Assembly: GCA_963920705.1 (NCBI GenBank)
Contig: OY987234.1
Coordinates: forward strand, 1,984,001-2,048,000
DNA: 64,000 nucleotides
From: Odiellus spinosus
Taxonomy: Eukaryota > Arthropoda > Arachnida > Opiliones > Phalangiidae
Direction of reading: 5' to 3'
Shown here: positions 1 through 13,155 of the stretch, one piece after another
Layout of the letters: the number at the start of each line of letters is the position of its first letter
How positions within the stretch are numbered: the stretch's first letter is position 1
Notes under the pieces: generated by a model
Told to the model about the DNA's origin: nothing
What the model saw: only the letters and a program-made list of their open reading frames with translations
Databases searched by the model: none
Made by a program: the position numbers and the translations under genes

Positions 1-1699
1 CAGATCCACAAATTTCCCAAGTGTAGATCCACAAATTTCCCAAATGTAGATCCACAAATTTCCCAAGTGTAGATCCACAAAGTTCCCAAGTTCAGATCCA
101 CAAATTTCCCAAGTGCAGATCCACAAATTTCCCAAGTGCAGATCCACAAATTTCCCAAGTGCAGATCCACAAATTTCCCAAGTGCAGATCCACAAATTTC
201 ACAAGTGCAGATCCACAAATTTCCCAAGTGCTGATCCACAAATTTCCCAAGTGTAGATCCACAAATTTCCTAAATGTAGGTCCACAAATTTCCCAATTGT
301 AGATCCACAAATTTACCATGTGCAGATCCACAAATTTCCCAAGTGCAGATCCACAAATTTCCCAAGTGCAGATCCACAAATTTCCCAAGTGTAGATCCAC
401 AAATTTCCCAAGTGCAGATCCACAAATTTCCCAAGTGCAAATCCACAAATTTCCCAAGTGTAGATCCACAAATTTCCCAAGTGCAGATCCACAAATTTCC
501 CAAGTGCAGATCCACAAATTTCCCAAGTGCAGATCCACAAATTTCCCAAGTGCACATCCACAAATTTCCCAAGTGCAGATAATCAAATTTCGCAAGTGTA
601 GATCCACAAATTTCCCAAGTGTAGATCCACAAATTTCCCAAGTGTAGATCCACAAATTTCCCAAGTGCAGATCCACAAATTTCCCGAGTGCAGATCCACA
701 AATTTCCCAAGTGCAGATCCACAAATTTCCCAAGTGCAGATCCACAAATTTCCCAAGTGCAGATCCACAAATTTTTCAAGTCCAGATAATCAAATTTCCC
801 AAGTGCAGATCCACAAATTTCCCAAGTGCAGATCCACAAATTTCCCAAGTGCAGATCCACAAATTTCACAAGTGCAGATCCACAAATTTCCCAAGTGCAG
901 ATCCACAAATTTCCCAAGTGTAGATCCACAAATTTCCCAAATGTAGATCCACAAATTTCCCAAGTGTAGATCCACAAAGTTCCCAAGTTCAGATCCACAA
1001 ATTTCCCAAGTGCAGATCCACAAATTTCCCAAGTGCAGATCCACAAATTTCCCAAGTGCAGATCCACAAATTTCCCAAGTTCAGATCCACAAATTTCCCA
1101 AGTGCAGATCCACAAATTTTTCAAGTCCAGATAATCAAATTTCCCAAGTGTAGATCCACAAATTTCCCAAGTGTAGATCCACAAATTTCCCAAGTGTAGA
1201 TCCACAAATTTCCCAAGTGTAGATCCACAAATTTCCCAAGTTCAGATCCACAAATTTCCCAAGTGCAGATCCACAAATTTCCCAAGTTCAGATCCACAAA
1301 TTTCCCAAGTGCAGATCCTCAAATTTCCCAAGTGCAGATCCACAAATTTCCCAAGTGCAGATCCACAAATTTCCCAAGTGCACATCCACAAATTTCCCAA
1401 GTGCAGATAATCAAATTTCGCAAGTGTAGATCCACAAATTTCCCAAGTGTAGATCCACAAATTTCCCAAGTGTAGATCCACAAATTTCCCAAGTGCAGAT
1501 CCACAAATTTCCCAAGTGTAGATCCACAAATTTCCCAAGTGTAGATCCACAAATTTCCCAAGTGCAGATCCAAAAATTTCCCAACTGCAGATCCACAAAT
1601 TTTTCAAGTCCAGATAATCAAATTTCCCAAGTGTAGATCCACAAATTTCCCAAGTGTAGATCCACAAATTTCCCAAGTGTAGATCCACAAATTTCCCAA

Positions 1700-3240
1700 G
1701 TGTAGATCCACAAATTTCCCAAGTTCAGATCCACAAATTTCCCAAGTGCAGATCCACAAATTTCCCAAGTTCAGATCCACAAATTTCCCAAGTGCAGATC
1801 CACAAATTTCCCAAGTGCAGATCCACAAATTTCCCAAGTGTAGATCCACAAATTTCCCAAATGTAGATCCACAAATTTCCCAAGTGTAGATCCACAAAGT
1901 TCCCAAGTTCAGATCCACAAATTTCCCAAGTGCAGATCCACAAATTTCCCAAGTGCAGATCCACAAATTTCCCAAGTGCAGATCCACAAATTTCCCAAGT
2001 GCAGATCCACAAATTTCACAAGTGCAGATCCACAAATTTCCCAAGTGCAGATCCACAAATTTCACAAGTGTAGATCCACAAATTTCCCAAATGTAGATCC
2101 ACAAATTTCCCAAGTGTAGATCCACAAAGTTCCCAAGTTCAGATCCACAAATTTCCCAAGTGCAGATCCACAAATTTCCCAAGTGCAGATCCACAAATTT
2201 CCCAAGTGCAGATCCACAAATTTCCCAAGTGCAGATCCACAAATTTCACAAGTGCAGATCCACAAATTTCCCAAGTGCTGATCCACAAATTTCCCAAGTG
2301 TAGATCCACAAATTTTCTAAATGTAGGTCCACAAATTTCCCAATTGTAGATCCACAAATTTCCCAAGTGCAGATCCACAAATTTCCCAAGTGCAGATCCA
2401 CAAATTTCCCAAGTGCAGATCCACAAATTTCCCAAGTAAAGATCCACAAATTTCCCAAGTGTAGATCCACAAATTTCCCAAGTGCAGATCCACAAATTTC
2501 CCGAGTGCAGATCCACAAATTTCACAAGTGCAGATCCACAAATTTCCCAAGTGCAGATCCACAAATTTCCCAAGTGCAGATCCACAAATTTTCCAAGTCC
2601 AGATAATCAAATTTCCCAAGTGTAGATCCACAAATTTCCCAAGTGTAGATCCACAAATATCCCAAGTGTAGATCCACAAATTTCCCAAGTGTAGATCCAC
2701 AAATTTCCCAAGTTCAGATCCACAAATTTCCCAAGTGCAGATCCACAAATTTCCCAAGTTCAGATCCACAAATTTCCCAAGTGCAGATCTTCAAATTTCC
2801 CAAGTGTAGATCCACAAATTTCCCAAATGTAGATCCACAAATTTCCCAAGTGTAGATCCACAAATTTCCCAAGTGCAGATCCACAAATTTCCCAAGTTTA
2901 GATCCTCAAATTTCCCAAGTGTAGATCCACAAATTTCCCAAATGTAGATCCACAAATTTCCCATGTGCAGATCCACAAATTTCCCAAGTGCAGATCCACA
3001 AATTTCCCAAGTGCAGATCCAAAAATTTCCCAAGTGCAGATCCACAAATTTCCCAAGTGCAAATCCACAAATTTCCCAAGTGCAGATCCACAAATTTCCC
3101 AAGTGCAGATCCACAAATTTCCCAAGTGCAGATCCACAAATTTCCCAAGTGCAGATCCACAAATTTCCCAAGTGCACATCCACAAATTTCCCATGTGCAG
3201 ATAATCAAATTTCGCAAGTGTAGATCCACAAATTTCCCAA
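1700..3240 (-). repeat. 1541-bp higher-order repeat, copy 1
   Basis: This is the first of two adjacent segments of 67 monomers with the same ordered series of variants. Shared landmarks are the paired AAAGTTCCC units at 1896 and 2126, the AAATTTTCTAAATG unit near 2314, the AAGTAAAG unit near 2437, the CCGAG unit near 2501, the TTTTCCAAGTCCAGATAATC pair near 2590 and the CGCAAG unit near 3214. Copy 1 differs from copy 2 by scattered single bases, for example AAATATCCC near 2657. Edges were judged from loss of agreement in the variant series. Confidence 0.85.
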
Positions 3241-4781
3241 GTGCAGATCCACAAATTTCCCAAGTGCAAATCCACAAATTTCCCAAGTGCAGATCCACAA
3301 ATTTCCCAAGTTCAGATCCACAAATTTCCCAAGTGCAGATCCACAAATTTCCCAAGTGCAGATCCACAAATTTCCCAAGTGTAGATCCACAAATTTCCCA
3401 AATGTAGATCCACAAATTTCCCAAGTGTAGATCCACAAAGTTCCCAAGTTCAGATCCACAAATTTCCCAAGTGCAGATCCACAAATTTCCCAAGTGCAGA
3501 TCCACAAATTTCCCAAGTGCAGATCCACAAATTTCCCAAGTGCAGATCCACAAATTTCACAAGTGCAGATCCACAAATTTCCCAAGTGCAGATCCACAAA
3601 TTTCCCAAGTGTAGATCCACAAATTTCCCAAATGTAGATCCACAAATTTCCCAAGTGTAGATCCACAAAGTTCCCAAGTTCAGATCCACAAATTTCCCAA
3701 GTGCAGATCCACAAATTTCCCAAGTGCAGATCCACAAATTTCCCAAGTGCAGATCCACAAATTTCCCAAGTGCAGATCCACAAATTTCACAAGTGCAGAT
3801 CCACAAATTTCCCAAGTGCTGATCCACAAATTTCCCAAGTGTAGATCCACAAATTTTCTAAATGTAGGTCCACAAATTTCCCAATTGTAGATCCACAAAT
3901 TTCCCAAGTGCAGATCCACAAATTTCCCAAGTGCAGATCCACAAATTTCCCAAGTGCAGATCCACAAATTTCCCAAGTAAAGATCCACAAATTTCCCAAG
4001 TGTAGATCCACAAATTTCCCAAGTGCAGATCCACAAATTTCCCGAGTGCAGATCCACAAATTTCACAAGTGCAGATCCACAAATTTCCCAAGTGCAGATC
4101 CACAAATTTCCCAAGTGCAGATCCACAAATTTTCCAAGTCCAGATAATCAAATTTCCCAAGTGTAGATCCACAAATTTCCCAAGTGTAGATCCACAAATT
4201 TCCCAAGTGTAGATCCACAAATTTCCCAAGTGTAGATCCACAAATTTCCCAAGTTCAGATCCACAAATTTCCCAAGTGCAGATCCACAAATTTCCCAAGT
4301 TCAGATCCACAAATTTCCCAAGTGCAGATCTTCAAATTTCCCAAGTGTAGATCCACAAATTTCCCAAATGTAGATCCACAAATTTCCCAAGTGTAGATCC
4401 ACAAATTTCCCAAGTGCAGATCCACAAATTTCCCAAGTTTAGATCCTCAAATTTCCCAAGTGTAGATCCACAAATTTCCCAAATGTAGATCCACAAATTT
4501 CCCATGTGCAGATCCACAAATTTCCCAAGTGCAGATCCACAAATTTCCCAAGTGCAGATCCAAAAATTTCCCAAGTGCAGATCCACAAATTTCCCAAGTG
4601 CAAATCCACAAATTTCCCAAGTGCAGATCCACAAATTTCCCAAGTGCAGATCCTCAAATTTCCCAAGTGCAGATCCACAAATTTCCCAAGTGCAGATCCA
4701 CAAATTTCCCAAGTGCACATCCACAAATTTCCCATGTGCAGATAATCAAATTTCGCAAGTGTAGATCCACAAATTTCCCAA
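3241..4781 (-). repeat. 1541-bp higher-order repeat, copy 2
   Basis: This segment repeats the preceding one at an offset of exactly 67 x 23 bp. The AAAGTTCCC pair lies at 3437 and 3667, again 230 bp apart. Agreement stops just after the CGCAAG unit near 4756. A CTCAAATTT substitution near 4655 is private to this copy. The tandem placement and register are those of an unequal exchange or slippage duplication. Confidence 0.85.
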
Positions 4782-5194
4782 GTGTAGATCCACAAATTTC
4801 ACAAGTGTAGATCCACAAATTTCCCAAGTGCAGATCCACAAATTTCCCGAGTGCAGATCCACAAATTTCACAAGTGCAGATCCACAAATTTCCCAAGTGC
4901 AGATCCACAAATTTCCCAAGTGCAGATCCACAAATTTCCCAAGTGTAGATCCACAAATTTCCCAAGTGTAGATCCACAAATTTCCCAAGTGTAGATCCAC
5001 AAATTTCCCAAGTTCAGATCCACAAATTTCCCAAGTGCAGATCCACAAATTTCCCAAGTTCAGATCCACAAATTTCCCAAGTGCAGATCTTCAAATTTCC
5101 CAAGTGTAGATCCACAAATTTCCTAAGTGTAGATCCACAAATTTCAGAAGTATAGTTCCACAAATTTCCCAAGTGTAGATCCACAAATTTCCCA

Positions 5195-6229
5195 AGTGTA
5201 GATCCACAAATTTCCCAAGTGTAGATCCACAAATTTCCCATGTGCAGATCCACAAATTTCCCATGTGCAGATCCACAAATTTCAGAAGTGCAGATCCACA
5301 AATTTCAGAAGTGCAGATCCACAAATTTCCCAAGTGTAGATCCACAAATTTCCCAAGTGCAGATCCACAAATTTCCCAAGTGCAGATCCACAAAATTCCC
5401 AGGTGTAGATCCACAAATTTCCCAAGTGCAGATCCACAAATTTCCCAAGTGTAGATCCACAAATTTCCCAAGTGTAGATCCACAAATTTCCCATGTGCAG
5501 ATCCACAAATTTCCCAAGTGTAGATCCACAAATTTCAGAAGTGTAGATCCACAAATTTCCCAAATGTAGATCCACAAATTTCCCAAGTGTCGATCCACAA
5601 ATTTCCCAAGTGCAGATCCACAAATTACCCAAGTTTAGATCCTCAAATTTCCCAAGTGTAGATCCACAAATTTCCCAAATGTAGATCCACAAATTTCCCA
5701 TGTGCAGATCCACAAATTTCCCAAGTGCAGATCCACAAATTTCCCAAGTGCAGATCCCAAAATTTCCCAAGTGCAGATTCACAAATTTCCCAAGTGCAGA
5801 TCCACAAATTTCCCAAGTGCAGATCCACAAATTTCCCAAGTGCAGATCCACAAATTTCCCAAGTGCACATCCACAAATTTCCCAAGTGCAGATAATCAAA
5901 TTTCGCAAGTGTAGATCCACAAATTTCCCAAGTGTAGATCCACAAATTTCCCAAGTGTAGATCCACAAATTTCCCAAGTGTAGATCCACAAATTTCCCAT
6001 GTGCAGATCCACAAATTTCCCAAGTGTAGATCCACAAATTTCAGAAGTGTAGATCCACAAATTTCCCAAATGTAGATCCACAAATTTCCCAAGTGTCGAT
6101 CCACAAATTTCCCAAGTGCAGATCCACAAATTACCCAAGTTTAGATCCTCAAATTTCCCAAGTGTAGATCCACAAATTTCCCAAATGTAGATCCACAAAT
6201 TTCCCATGTGCAGATCCACAAATTTCCCA
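5195..6229 (-). repeat. About 1.08-kb higher-order repeat, copy 1
   Basis: The segment begins near two CCCATGTG units followed by two CAGAAGTG units. It includes a rare ACAAAATTCCCAGGTG unit at about 5391 and a GATCCCAAAATTT unit at about 5753. The offset to copy 2 is 1035 bp (45 units) at the start and 1081 bp (47 units) after about 5.35 kb, so the copies differ by two monomers gained or lost inside. Confidence 0.8.
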
Positions 6230-7210
6230 AGTGTAGATCCACAAATTTCCCAAGTGTAGATCCACAAATTTCCCATGTGCAGATCCACAAATTTCCCATG
6301 TGCAGATCCACAAATTTCAGAAGTGCAGATCCACAAATTTCAGAAGTGCAGATCCACAAATTTCCCAAGTGCAGATCCACAAATTTCCCAAGTGCAGATC
6401 CACAAATTTCCCAAGTGTAGATCCACAAATTTCCCAAGTGCAGATCCACAAATTTCCCAAGTGCAGATCCACAAAATTCCCAGGTGTAGATCCACAAATT
6501 TCCCAAGTGCAGATCCACAAATTTCCCAAGTGTAGATCCACAAATTTCCCAAGTGTAGATCCACAAATTTCCCATGTGCAGATCCACAAATTTCCCAAGT
6601 GTAGATCCACAAATTTCAGAAGTGTAGATCCACAAATTTCCCAAATGTAGATCCACAAATTTCCCAAGTGTCGATCCACAAATTTCCCAAGTGCAGATTC
6701 ACAAATTACCCAAGTTTAGATCCTCAAATTTCCCAAGTGTAGATCCACAAATTTCCCAAATGTAGATCCACAAATTTCCCATGTGCAGATCCACAAATTT
6801 CCCAAGTGCAGATCCACAAATTTCCCAAGTGCAGATCCCAAAATTTCCCAAGTGCAGATTCACAAATTTCCCAAGTGCAGATCCACAAATTTCCCAAGTG
6901 CAGATCCACAAATTTCCCAAGTGCAGATCCACAAATTTCCCAAGTGCACATCCACAAATTTCCCAAGTGCAGATAATCAAATTTCGCAAGTGTAGATCCA
7001 CAAATTTCCCAAGTGTAGATCCACAAATTTCCCAAGTGTAGATCCACAAATTTCCCAAGTGTAGATCCACAAATTTCCCATGTGCAGATCCACAAATTTC
7101 CCAAGTGTAGATCCACAAATTTCAGAAGTGTAGATCCACAAATTTCCCAAATGTAGATCCACAAATTTCCCAAGTGTCGATCCACAAATTTCCCAAGTGC
7201 AGATCCACAA
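6230..7210 (-). repeat. About 1.08-kb higher-order repeat, copy 2
   Basis: The same landmarks recur: ACAAAATTCCCAGG at 6472 and GATCCCAAAATTT near 6834, both 1081 bp after copy 1. This copy carries two extra monomers near 6,360-6,405 relative to copy 1. It also has a private CAGATTCACAAATTACCC unit near 6695, where copy 1 and the third copy have CAGATCC. Confidence 0.8.
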
Positions 7211-7560
7211 ATTACCCAAGTTTAGATCCTCAAATTTCCCAAGTGTAGATCCACAAATTTCCCAAATGTAGATCCACAAATTTCCCATGTGCAGATCCAC
7301 AAATTTCCCAAGTGCAGATCCACAAATTTCCCAAGTGCAGATCCCAAAATTTCCCAAGTGCAGATTCACAAATTTCCCAAGTGCAGATCCACAAATTTCC
7401 CAAGTGCAGATCCACAAATTTCCCAAGTGCAGATCCACAAATTTCCCAAGTGCAGATCCACAAATTTCCCAAGTGCAGATCCACAAATTTCCCAAGTGCA
7501 GATCCACAAATTTCCCAAGTGCACATCCACAAATTTCCCAAGTGCAGATAATCAAATTTC
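7211..7560 (-). repeat. Partial third copy of the 1.08-kb repeat
   Basis: The series from the ATTACCCAAGTTTAG unit through GATCCCAAAATTT (near 7340) to the AATCAAATTTCGC unit returns 506 bp (22 units) after copy 2. It has extra monomers before the CGCAAG unit. The short offset means this is a truncated re-duplication, not another full period. Confidence 0.75.
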
Positions 7561-7740
7561 GCAAGTGTAGATCCACAAATTTCCCAAGTGCAGATCCACA
7601 AATTTCCCAAGTGTAGATCCACAAATTTCCCAAGTGCAGATCCACAAATTTCCCGAGTGCAGATCCACAAATTTCCCAAGTGCAGATCCACAAATTTCCC
7701 AAGTGCAGATCCACAAATTTCCCAAGTGCAGATCCACAAA

Positions 7741-8522
7741 TTTTCCAAGTCCAGATAATCAAATTTCCCAAGTGTAGATCCACAAATTTCCCAAGTGTAG
7801 ATCCACAAATTTCCCAAGTGTAGATCCACAAATTTCCCAAGTGTAGATCCACAAATTTCCCAAGTTCAGATCCACAAATTTCCCAAGTGCAGATCCACAA
7901 ATTTCCCAAGTTCAGATCCACAAATTTCCCAAGTGCAGATCCTCAAATTTCCCAAGTGTAGATCCACAAATTTCCTAAGTGTAGATCCACAAATTTCAGA
8001 AGTATAGTTCCACAAATTTCCCAAGTGTAGATCCACAAATTTCCCAAGTGTAGATCCACAAATTTCCCAAGTGTAGATCCACAAATTTCCCAAGTATAGA
8101 TCCACAAATTTCCCAAGTGTAGATCCACAAATTTCCCAAGTGTAGATCCACAAATTTCCCAAGTATAGATCCACAAATTTCCCAAGTGTAGATCCACAAA
8201 TTTCCCAAGTGTAGATCCACAAATTTCCCAAGTGTAGATCCACAAATTTCCCAAGTGTAGATCCACAAATTTCCCAAATGTAGGTCCACAAATTTCCCAG
8301 TTGTAGATCCACAAATTTCCCATGTGCAGAACCACAAATTTCCCAAGTGCAGATCCACAAATTTCCCAAGTGCATATCCACAAATTTCCCAAGTGCAGAT
8401 CCACAAATTTCCCAAGTGCAGATCCACAATTTTCCCAAGTGCAGATCCACAAATTTCCCAAGTGCACATCCACAAATTTCCCAAGTGCAGATCCACAAAT
8501 TTCCCAAGTGCAGATCCACAAA
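7741..8522 (-). repeat. 782-bp higher-order repeat, copy 1
   Basis: This is a segment of 34 monomers starting at a TTTTCCAAGTCCAGATAATC pair. It continues through a CAGAAGTATAGTTCC unit near 7998 and a series with AAGTATAGATCC units, then reaches the CCCATGTGCAGAACC unit at about 8321. The next copy follows directly in register. Confidence 0.82.
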
Positions 8523-9280
8523 TTTTCCAAGTCCAGATAATCAAATTTCCCAAGTGTAGATCCACAAATTTCCCAAGTGTAGATCCACAAATTTCCCAAG
8601 TGTAGATCCACAAATTTCCCAAGTGTAGATCCACAAATTTCCCAAGTTCAGATCCACAAATTTCCCAAGTGCAGATCCACAAATTTCCCAAGTTCAGATC
8701 CACAAATTTCCCAAGTGCAGATCCTCAAATTTCCCAAGTGTAGATCCACAAATTTCCTAAGTGTAGATCCACAAATTTCAGAAGTATAGTTCCACAAATT
8801 TCCCAAGTGTAGATCCACAAATTTCCCAAGTGTAGATCCACAAATTTCCCAAGTGTAGATCCACAAATTTCCCAAGTATAGATCCACAAATTTCCCAAGT
8901 GTAGATCCACAAATTTCCCAAGTGTAGATCCACAAATTTCCCAAGTATAGATCCACAAATTTCCCAAGTGTAGATCCACAAATTTCCCAAGTGTAGATCC
9001 ACAAATTTCCCAAGTGTAGATCCACAAATTTCCCAAGTGTAGATCCACAAATTTCCCAAATGTAGGTCCACAAATTTCCCAATTGTAGATCCACAAATTT
9101 CCCATGTGCAGAACCACAAATTTCCCAAGTGCAGATCCACAAATTTCCCAAGTGCATATCCACAAATTTCCCAAGTGCAGATCCACAAATTTCCCAAGTG
9201 CAGATCCATAAATTTCCCAAGTGCAGATCCACAAATTTCCCAAGTGCAGATCCACAAATTTCCCAAGTGCTGATCCACAA
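8523..9280 (-). repeat. 782-bp higher-order repeat, copy 2
   Basis: The landmarks repeat 782 bp downstream: TTTTCCAAGTCC at 8523, CAGAAGTATAGTTCC near 8780 and CATGTGCAGAACC near 9103. Copy 1 has CCCAGTTG where this copy has CCCAATTG (near 9080). Agreement is lost after the CAGATCCATAAATTT unit region near 9.21-9.28 kb. Confidence 0.82.
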
Positions 9281-9544
9281 ATTTCCCAAGTTCAGATCCA
9301 CAAATTTCCCAAGTGCAGATCCACAAATTTCCCAAGTGCAGATCCACAAATTTCCCAAGTGCAGATCCACAAATTTCCCAAGTGCAGATCCACAAATTTC
9401 CCAAGTGTAGATCCACAAATTTCCCAAGTGCAGATCCACAAATTTCCCAAGTGCAGATCCACAAATTTCCCAAGTGTAGATCCACAAATTTCCCAAATGT
9501 AGATCCACAAATTTCCCAAGTGTAGATCCACAAAGTTCCCAAGT

Positions 9545-10441
9545 TCAGATCCACAAATTTCCCAAGTGCAGATCCACAAATTTCCCAAGTGCAGATCCAC
9601 AAATTTCCCAAGTGCAGATCCACAAATTTCCCAAGTGCAGATCCACAAATTTCACAAGTGCAGATCCACAAATTTCCCAAGTGCTGATCCACAAATTTCC
9701 CAAGTGTAGATCCACAAATTTCCTAAATGTAGGTCCACAAATTTCCCAATTGTAGATCCACAAATTTCCCATGTGCAGATCCACAAATTTCCCAAGTGCA
9801 GATCCACAAATTTCCCAAGTGCAGATCCACAAATTTCCCAAGTGTAGATCCACAAATTTCCCAAGTGCAGATCCACAAATTTCCCAAGTGCAAATCCACA
9901 AATTTCCCAAGTGTAGATCCACAAATTTCCCAAGTGCAGATCCACAAATTTCCCAAGTGCAGATCCACAAATTTCCCAAGTGCAGATCCACAAATTTCCC
10001 AAGTGCACATCCACAAATTTCCCAAGTGCAGATAATCAAATTTCGCAAGTGTAGATCCACAAATTTCCCAAGTGTAGATCCACAAATTTCCCAAGTGTAG
10101 ATCCACAAATTTCCCAAGTGCAGATCCACAAATTTCCCGAGTGCAGATCCACAAATTTCCCAAGTGCAGATCCACAAATTTCCCAAGTGCAGATCCACAA
10201 ATTTCCCAAGTGCAGATCCACAAATTTTTCAAGTCCAGATAATCAAATTTCCCAAGTGTAGATCCACAAATTTCCCAAGTGTAGATCCACAAATTTCCCA
10301 AGTGTAGATCCACAAATTTCCCAAGTGTAGATCCACAAATTTCCCAAGTTCAGATCCACAAATTTCCCAAGTGCAGATCCACAAATTTCCCAAGTTCAGA
10401 TCCACAAATTTCCCAAGTGCAGATCCTCAAATTTCCCAAGT
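9545..10441 (-). repeat. 897-bp higher-order repeat, copy 1
   Basis: This is a 39-monomer segment carrying CTAAATGTAGGTCC, CCCAATTG, a CAAATCC unit, the CACATCC / AATCAAATTTCGC pair, CCCGAG and TTTTTCAAGTCC landmarks in that order. The same series is present at 318-647, 9453 bp (411 units) upstream, so this cassette is spread across the block. Confidence 0.82.
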
Positions 10442-11338
10442 GCAGATCCACAAATTTCCCAAGTGCAGATCCACAAATTTCCCAAGTGCAGATCCACAAA
10501 TTTCCCAAGTGCAGATCCACAAATTTCCCAAGTGCAGATCCACAAATTTCACAAGTGCAGATCCACAAATTTCCCAAGTGCTGATCCACAAATTTCCCAA
10601 GTGTAGATCCACAAATTTCCTAAATGTAGGTCCACAAATTTCCCAATTGTAGATCCACAAATTTCCCATGTGCAGATCCACAAATTTCCCAAGTGCAGAT
10701 TCACAAATTTCCCAAGTGCAGATCCACAAATTTCCCAAGTGTAGATCCACAAATTTCCCAAGTGCAGATCCACAAATTTCCCAAGTGCAAATCCACAAAT
10801 TTCCCAAGTGTAGATCCACAAATTTCCCAAGTGCAGATCCACAAATTTCCCAAGTGCAGATCCACAAATTTCCCAAGTGCAGATCCACAAATTTCCCAAG
10901 TGCACATCCACAAATTTCCCAAGTGCAGATAATCAAATTTCGCAAGTGTAGATCCACAAATTTCCCAAGTGTAGATCCACAAATTTCCCAAGTGTAGATC
11001 CACAAATTTCCCAAGTGCAGATCCACAAATTTCCCGAGTGCAGATCCACAAATTTCCCAAGTGCAGATCCACAAATTTCCCAAGTGCAGATCCACAAATT
11101 TCCCAAGTGCAGATCCACAAATTTTTCAAGTCCAGATAATCAAATTTCCCAAGTGTAGATCCACAAATTTCCCAAGTGTAGATCCACAAATTTCCCAAGT
11201 GTAGATCCACAAATTTCCCAAGTGTAGATCCACAAATTTCCCAAGTTCAGATCCACAAATTTCCCAAGTGCAGATCCACAAATTTCCCAAGTTCAGATCC
11301 ACAAATTTCCCAAGTGCAGATCCTCAAATTTCCCAAGT
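10442..11338 (-). repeat. 897-bp higher-order repeat, copy 2
   Basis: All landmarks of copy 1 recur 897 bp later, with a private CAGATTCAC unit near 10,698. The end merges with the start of the next, longer repeat series at about 11.25 kb. The boundary between the two is therefore a matter of choice. Confidence 0.8.
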
Positions 11339-13155
11339 GCAGATCCACAAATTTCCCAAGTGCAGATCCACAAATTTCCCAAGTGCACATCCACAAATTT
11401 CCCAAGTGCAGATAATCAAATTTCGCAAGTGTAGATCCACAAATTTCCCAAGTGTAGATCCACAAATTTCCCAAGTGTAGATCCACAAATTTCCCAAGTG
11501 CAGATCCACAAATTTCCCGAGTGCAGATCCACAAATTTCCCAAGTGCAGATCCACAAATTTCCCAAGTGCAGATCCAAAAATTTCCCAACTGCAGATCCA
11601 CAAATTTTTCAAGTCCAGATAATCAAATTTCCCAAGTGTAGATCCACAAATTTCCCAAGTGTAGATCCACAAATTTCCCAAGTGTAGATCCACAAATTTC
11701 CCAAGTGTAGATCCACAAATTTCCCAAGTTCAGATCCAGAAATTTCCCAAGTGCAGATCCACAAATTTCCCAAGTTCAGATCCACAAATTTCCCAAGTGC
11801 AGATCCACAAATTTCCCAAGTGCAGATCCACAAATTTCCCAAGTGTAGATCCACAAATTTCCCAAATGTAGATCCACAAATTTCCCAAGTGTAGATCCAC
11901 AAAGTTCCCAAGTTCAGATCCACAAATTTCCCAAGTGCAGATCCACAAATTTCCCAAGTGCAGATCCACAAATTTCCCAAGTGCAGATCCACAAATTTCC
12001 CAAGTGCAGATCCACAAATTTCACAAGTGCAGATCCACAAATTTCCCAAGTGCAGATCCACAAATTTCCCAAGTGTAGATCCACAAATTTCCCAAATGTA
12101 GATCCACAAATTTCCCAAGTGTAGATCCACAAAGTTCCCAAGTTCAGATCCACAAATTTCCCAAGTGCAGATCCACAAATTTCCCAAGTGCAGATCCACA
12201 AATTTCCCAAGTGCAGATCCACAAATTTCCCAAGTGCAGATCCACAAATTTCACAAGTGCAGATCCACAAATTTCCCAAGTGCTGATCCACAAATTTCCC
12301 AAGTGTAGATCCACAAATTTTCTAAATGAAGGTCCACAAATTTCCCAATTGTAGATCCACAAATTTCCCAAGTGCAGATCCACAAATTTCCCAAGTGCAG
12401 ATCCACAAATTTCCCAAGTGCAGATCCACAAATTTCCCAAGTGTAGATCCACAAATTTCCCAAGTGCAGATCCACAAATTTCCCAAGTGCAAATCCACAA
12501 ATTTCCCAAGTGTAGATCCACAAATTTCCCAAGTGCAGATCCACAAATTTCCCAAGTGCAGATCCACAAATTTCCCAAGTGCAGATCCACAAATTTCCCA
12601 AGTGCACATCCACAAATTTCCCAAGTGCAGATAATCAAATTTCGCAAGTGTAGATCCACAAATTTCCCAAGTGTAGATCCACAAATTTCCCAAGTGTAGA
12701 TCCACAAATTTCCCAAGTGCAGATCCACAAATTTCCCGAGTGCAGATCCACAAATTTCCCAAGTGCAGATCCACAAATTTCCCAAGTGCAGATCCACAAA
12801 TTTCCCAAGTGCACATCCACAAATTTCCCAAGTGCAGATAATCAAATTTCGCAAGTGTAGATCCACAAATTTCCCAAGTGTAGATCCACAAATTTCCCAA
12901 GTGTAGATCCACAAATTTCCCAAGTGCAGATCCACAAATTTCCCGAGTGCAGATCCACAAATTTCCCAAGTGCAGATCCACAAATTTCCCAAGTGCAGAT
13001 CCACAAATTTCCCAAGTGCAGATCCACAAATTTTTCAAGTCCAGATAATCAAATTTCCCAAGTGTAGATCCACAAATTTCCCAAGTGTAGATCCACAAAT
13101 TTCCCAAGTGTAGATCCACAAATTTCCCAAGTGTAGATCCACAAATTTCCCAAGT
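11247..13155 (-). repeat. 1.7-1.9-kb higher-order repeat, copy 1 (1909 bp)
   Basis: This segment of 83 monomers is followed by a copy at exactly 1909 bp offset over its first 1.6 kb. Landmarks are GATCCAAAAATTTCCCAAC near 11,575, the AAAGTTCCC pair at 11901 and 12131, and TAAATGAAGG near 12,323. It contains an internal 207-bp expansion that the second copy lacks, after which the offset drops to 1702 bp. Confidence 0.83.
12635..13048 (-). repeat. 207-bp (9-monomer) internal tandem duplication
   Basis: Two successive 9-unit blocks, 12635-12841 and 12842-13048, carry the same series starting at the AATCAAATTTCGC unit and running through CCCGAG. The second copy of the surrounding higher-order repeat has only one such block. 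The expansion therefore arose after, or was lost after, the larger duplication. Confidence 0.8.

Noticed and set aside
580..610. CENP-B box-like match around TTTCGCAAG
   Set aside because: Only the TTCG part fits. The CGGG end of the box is absent, and the variant is confined to some block I cassettes.
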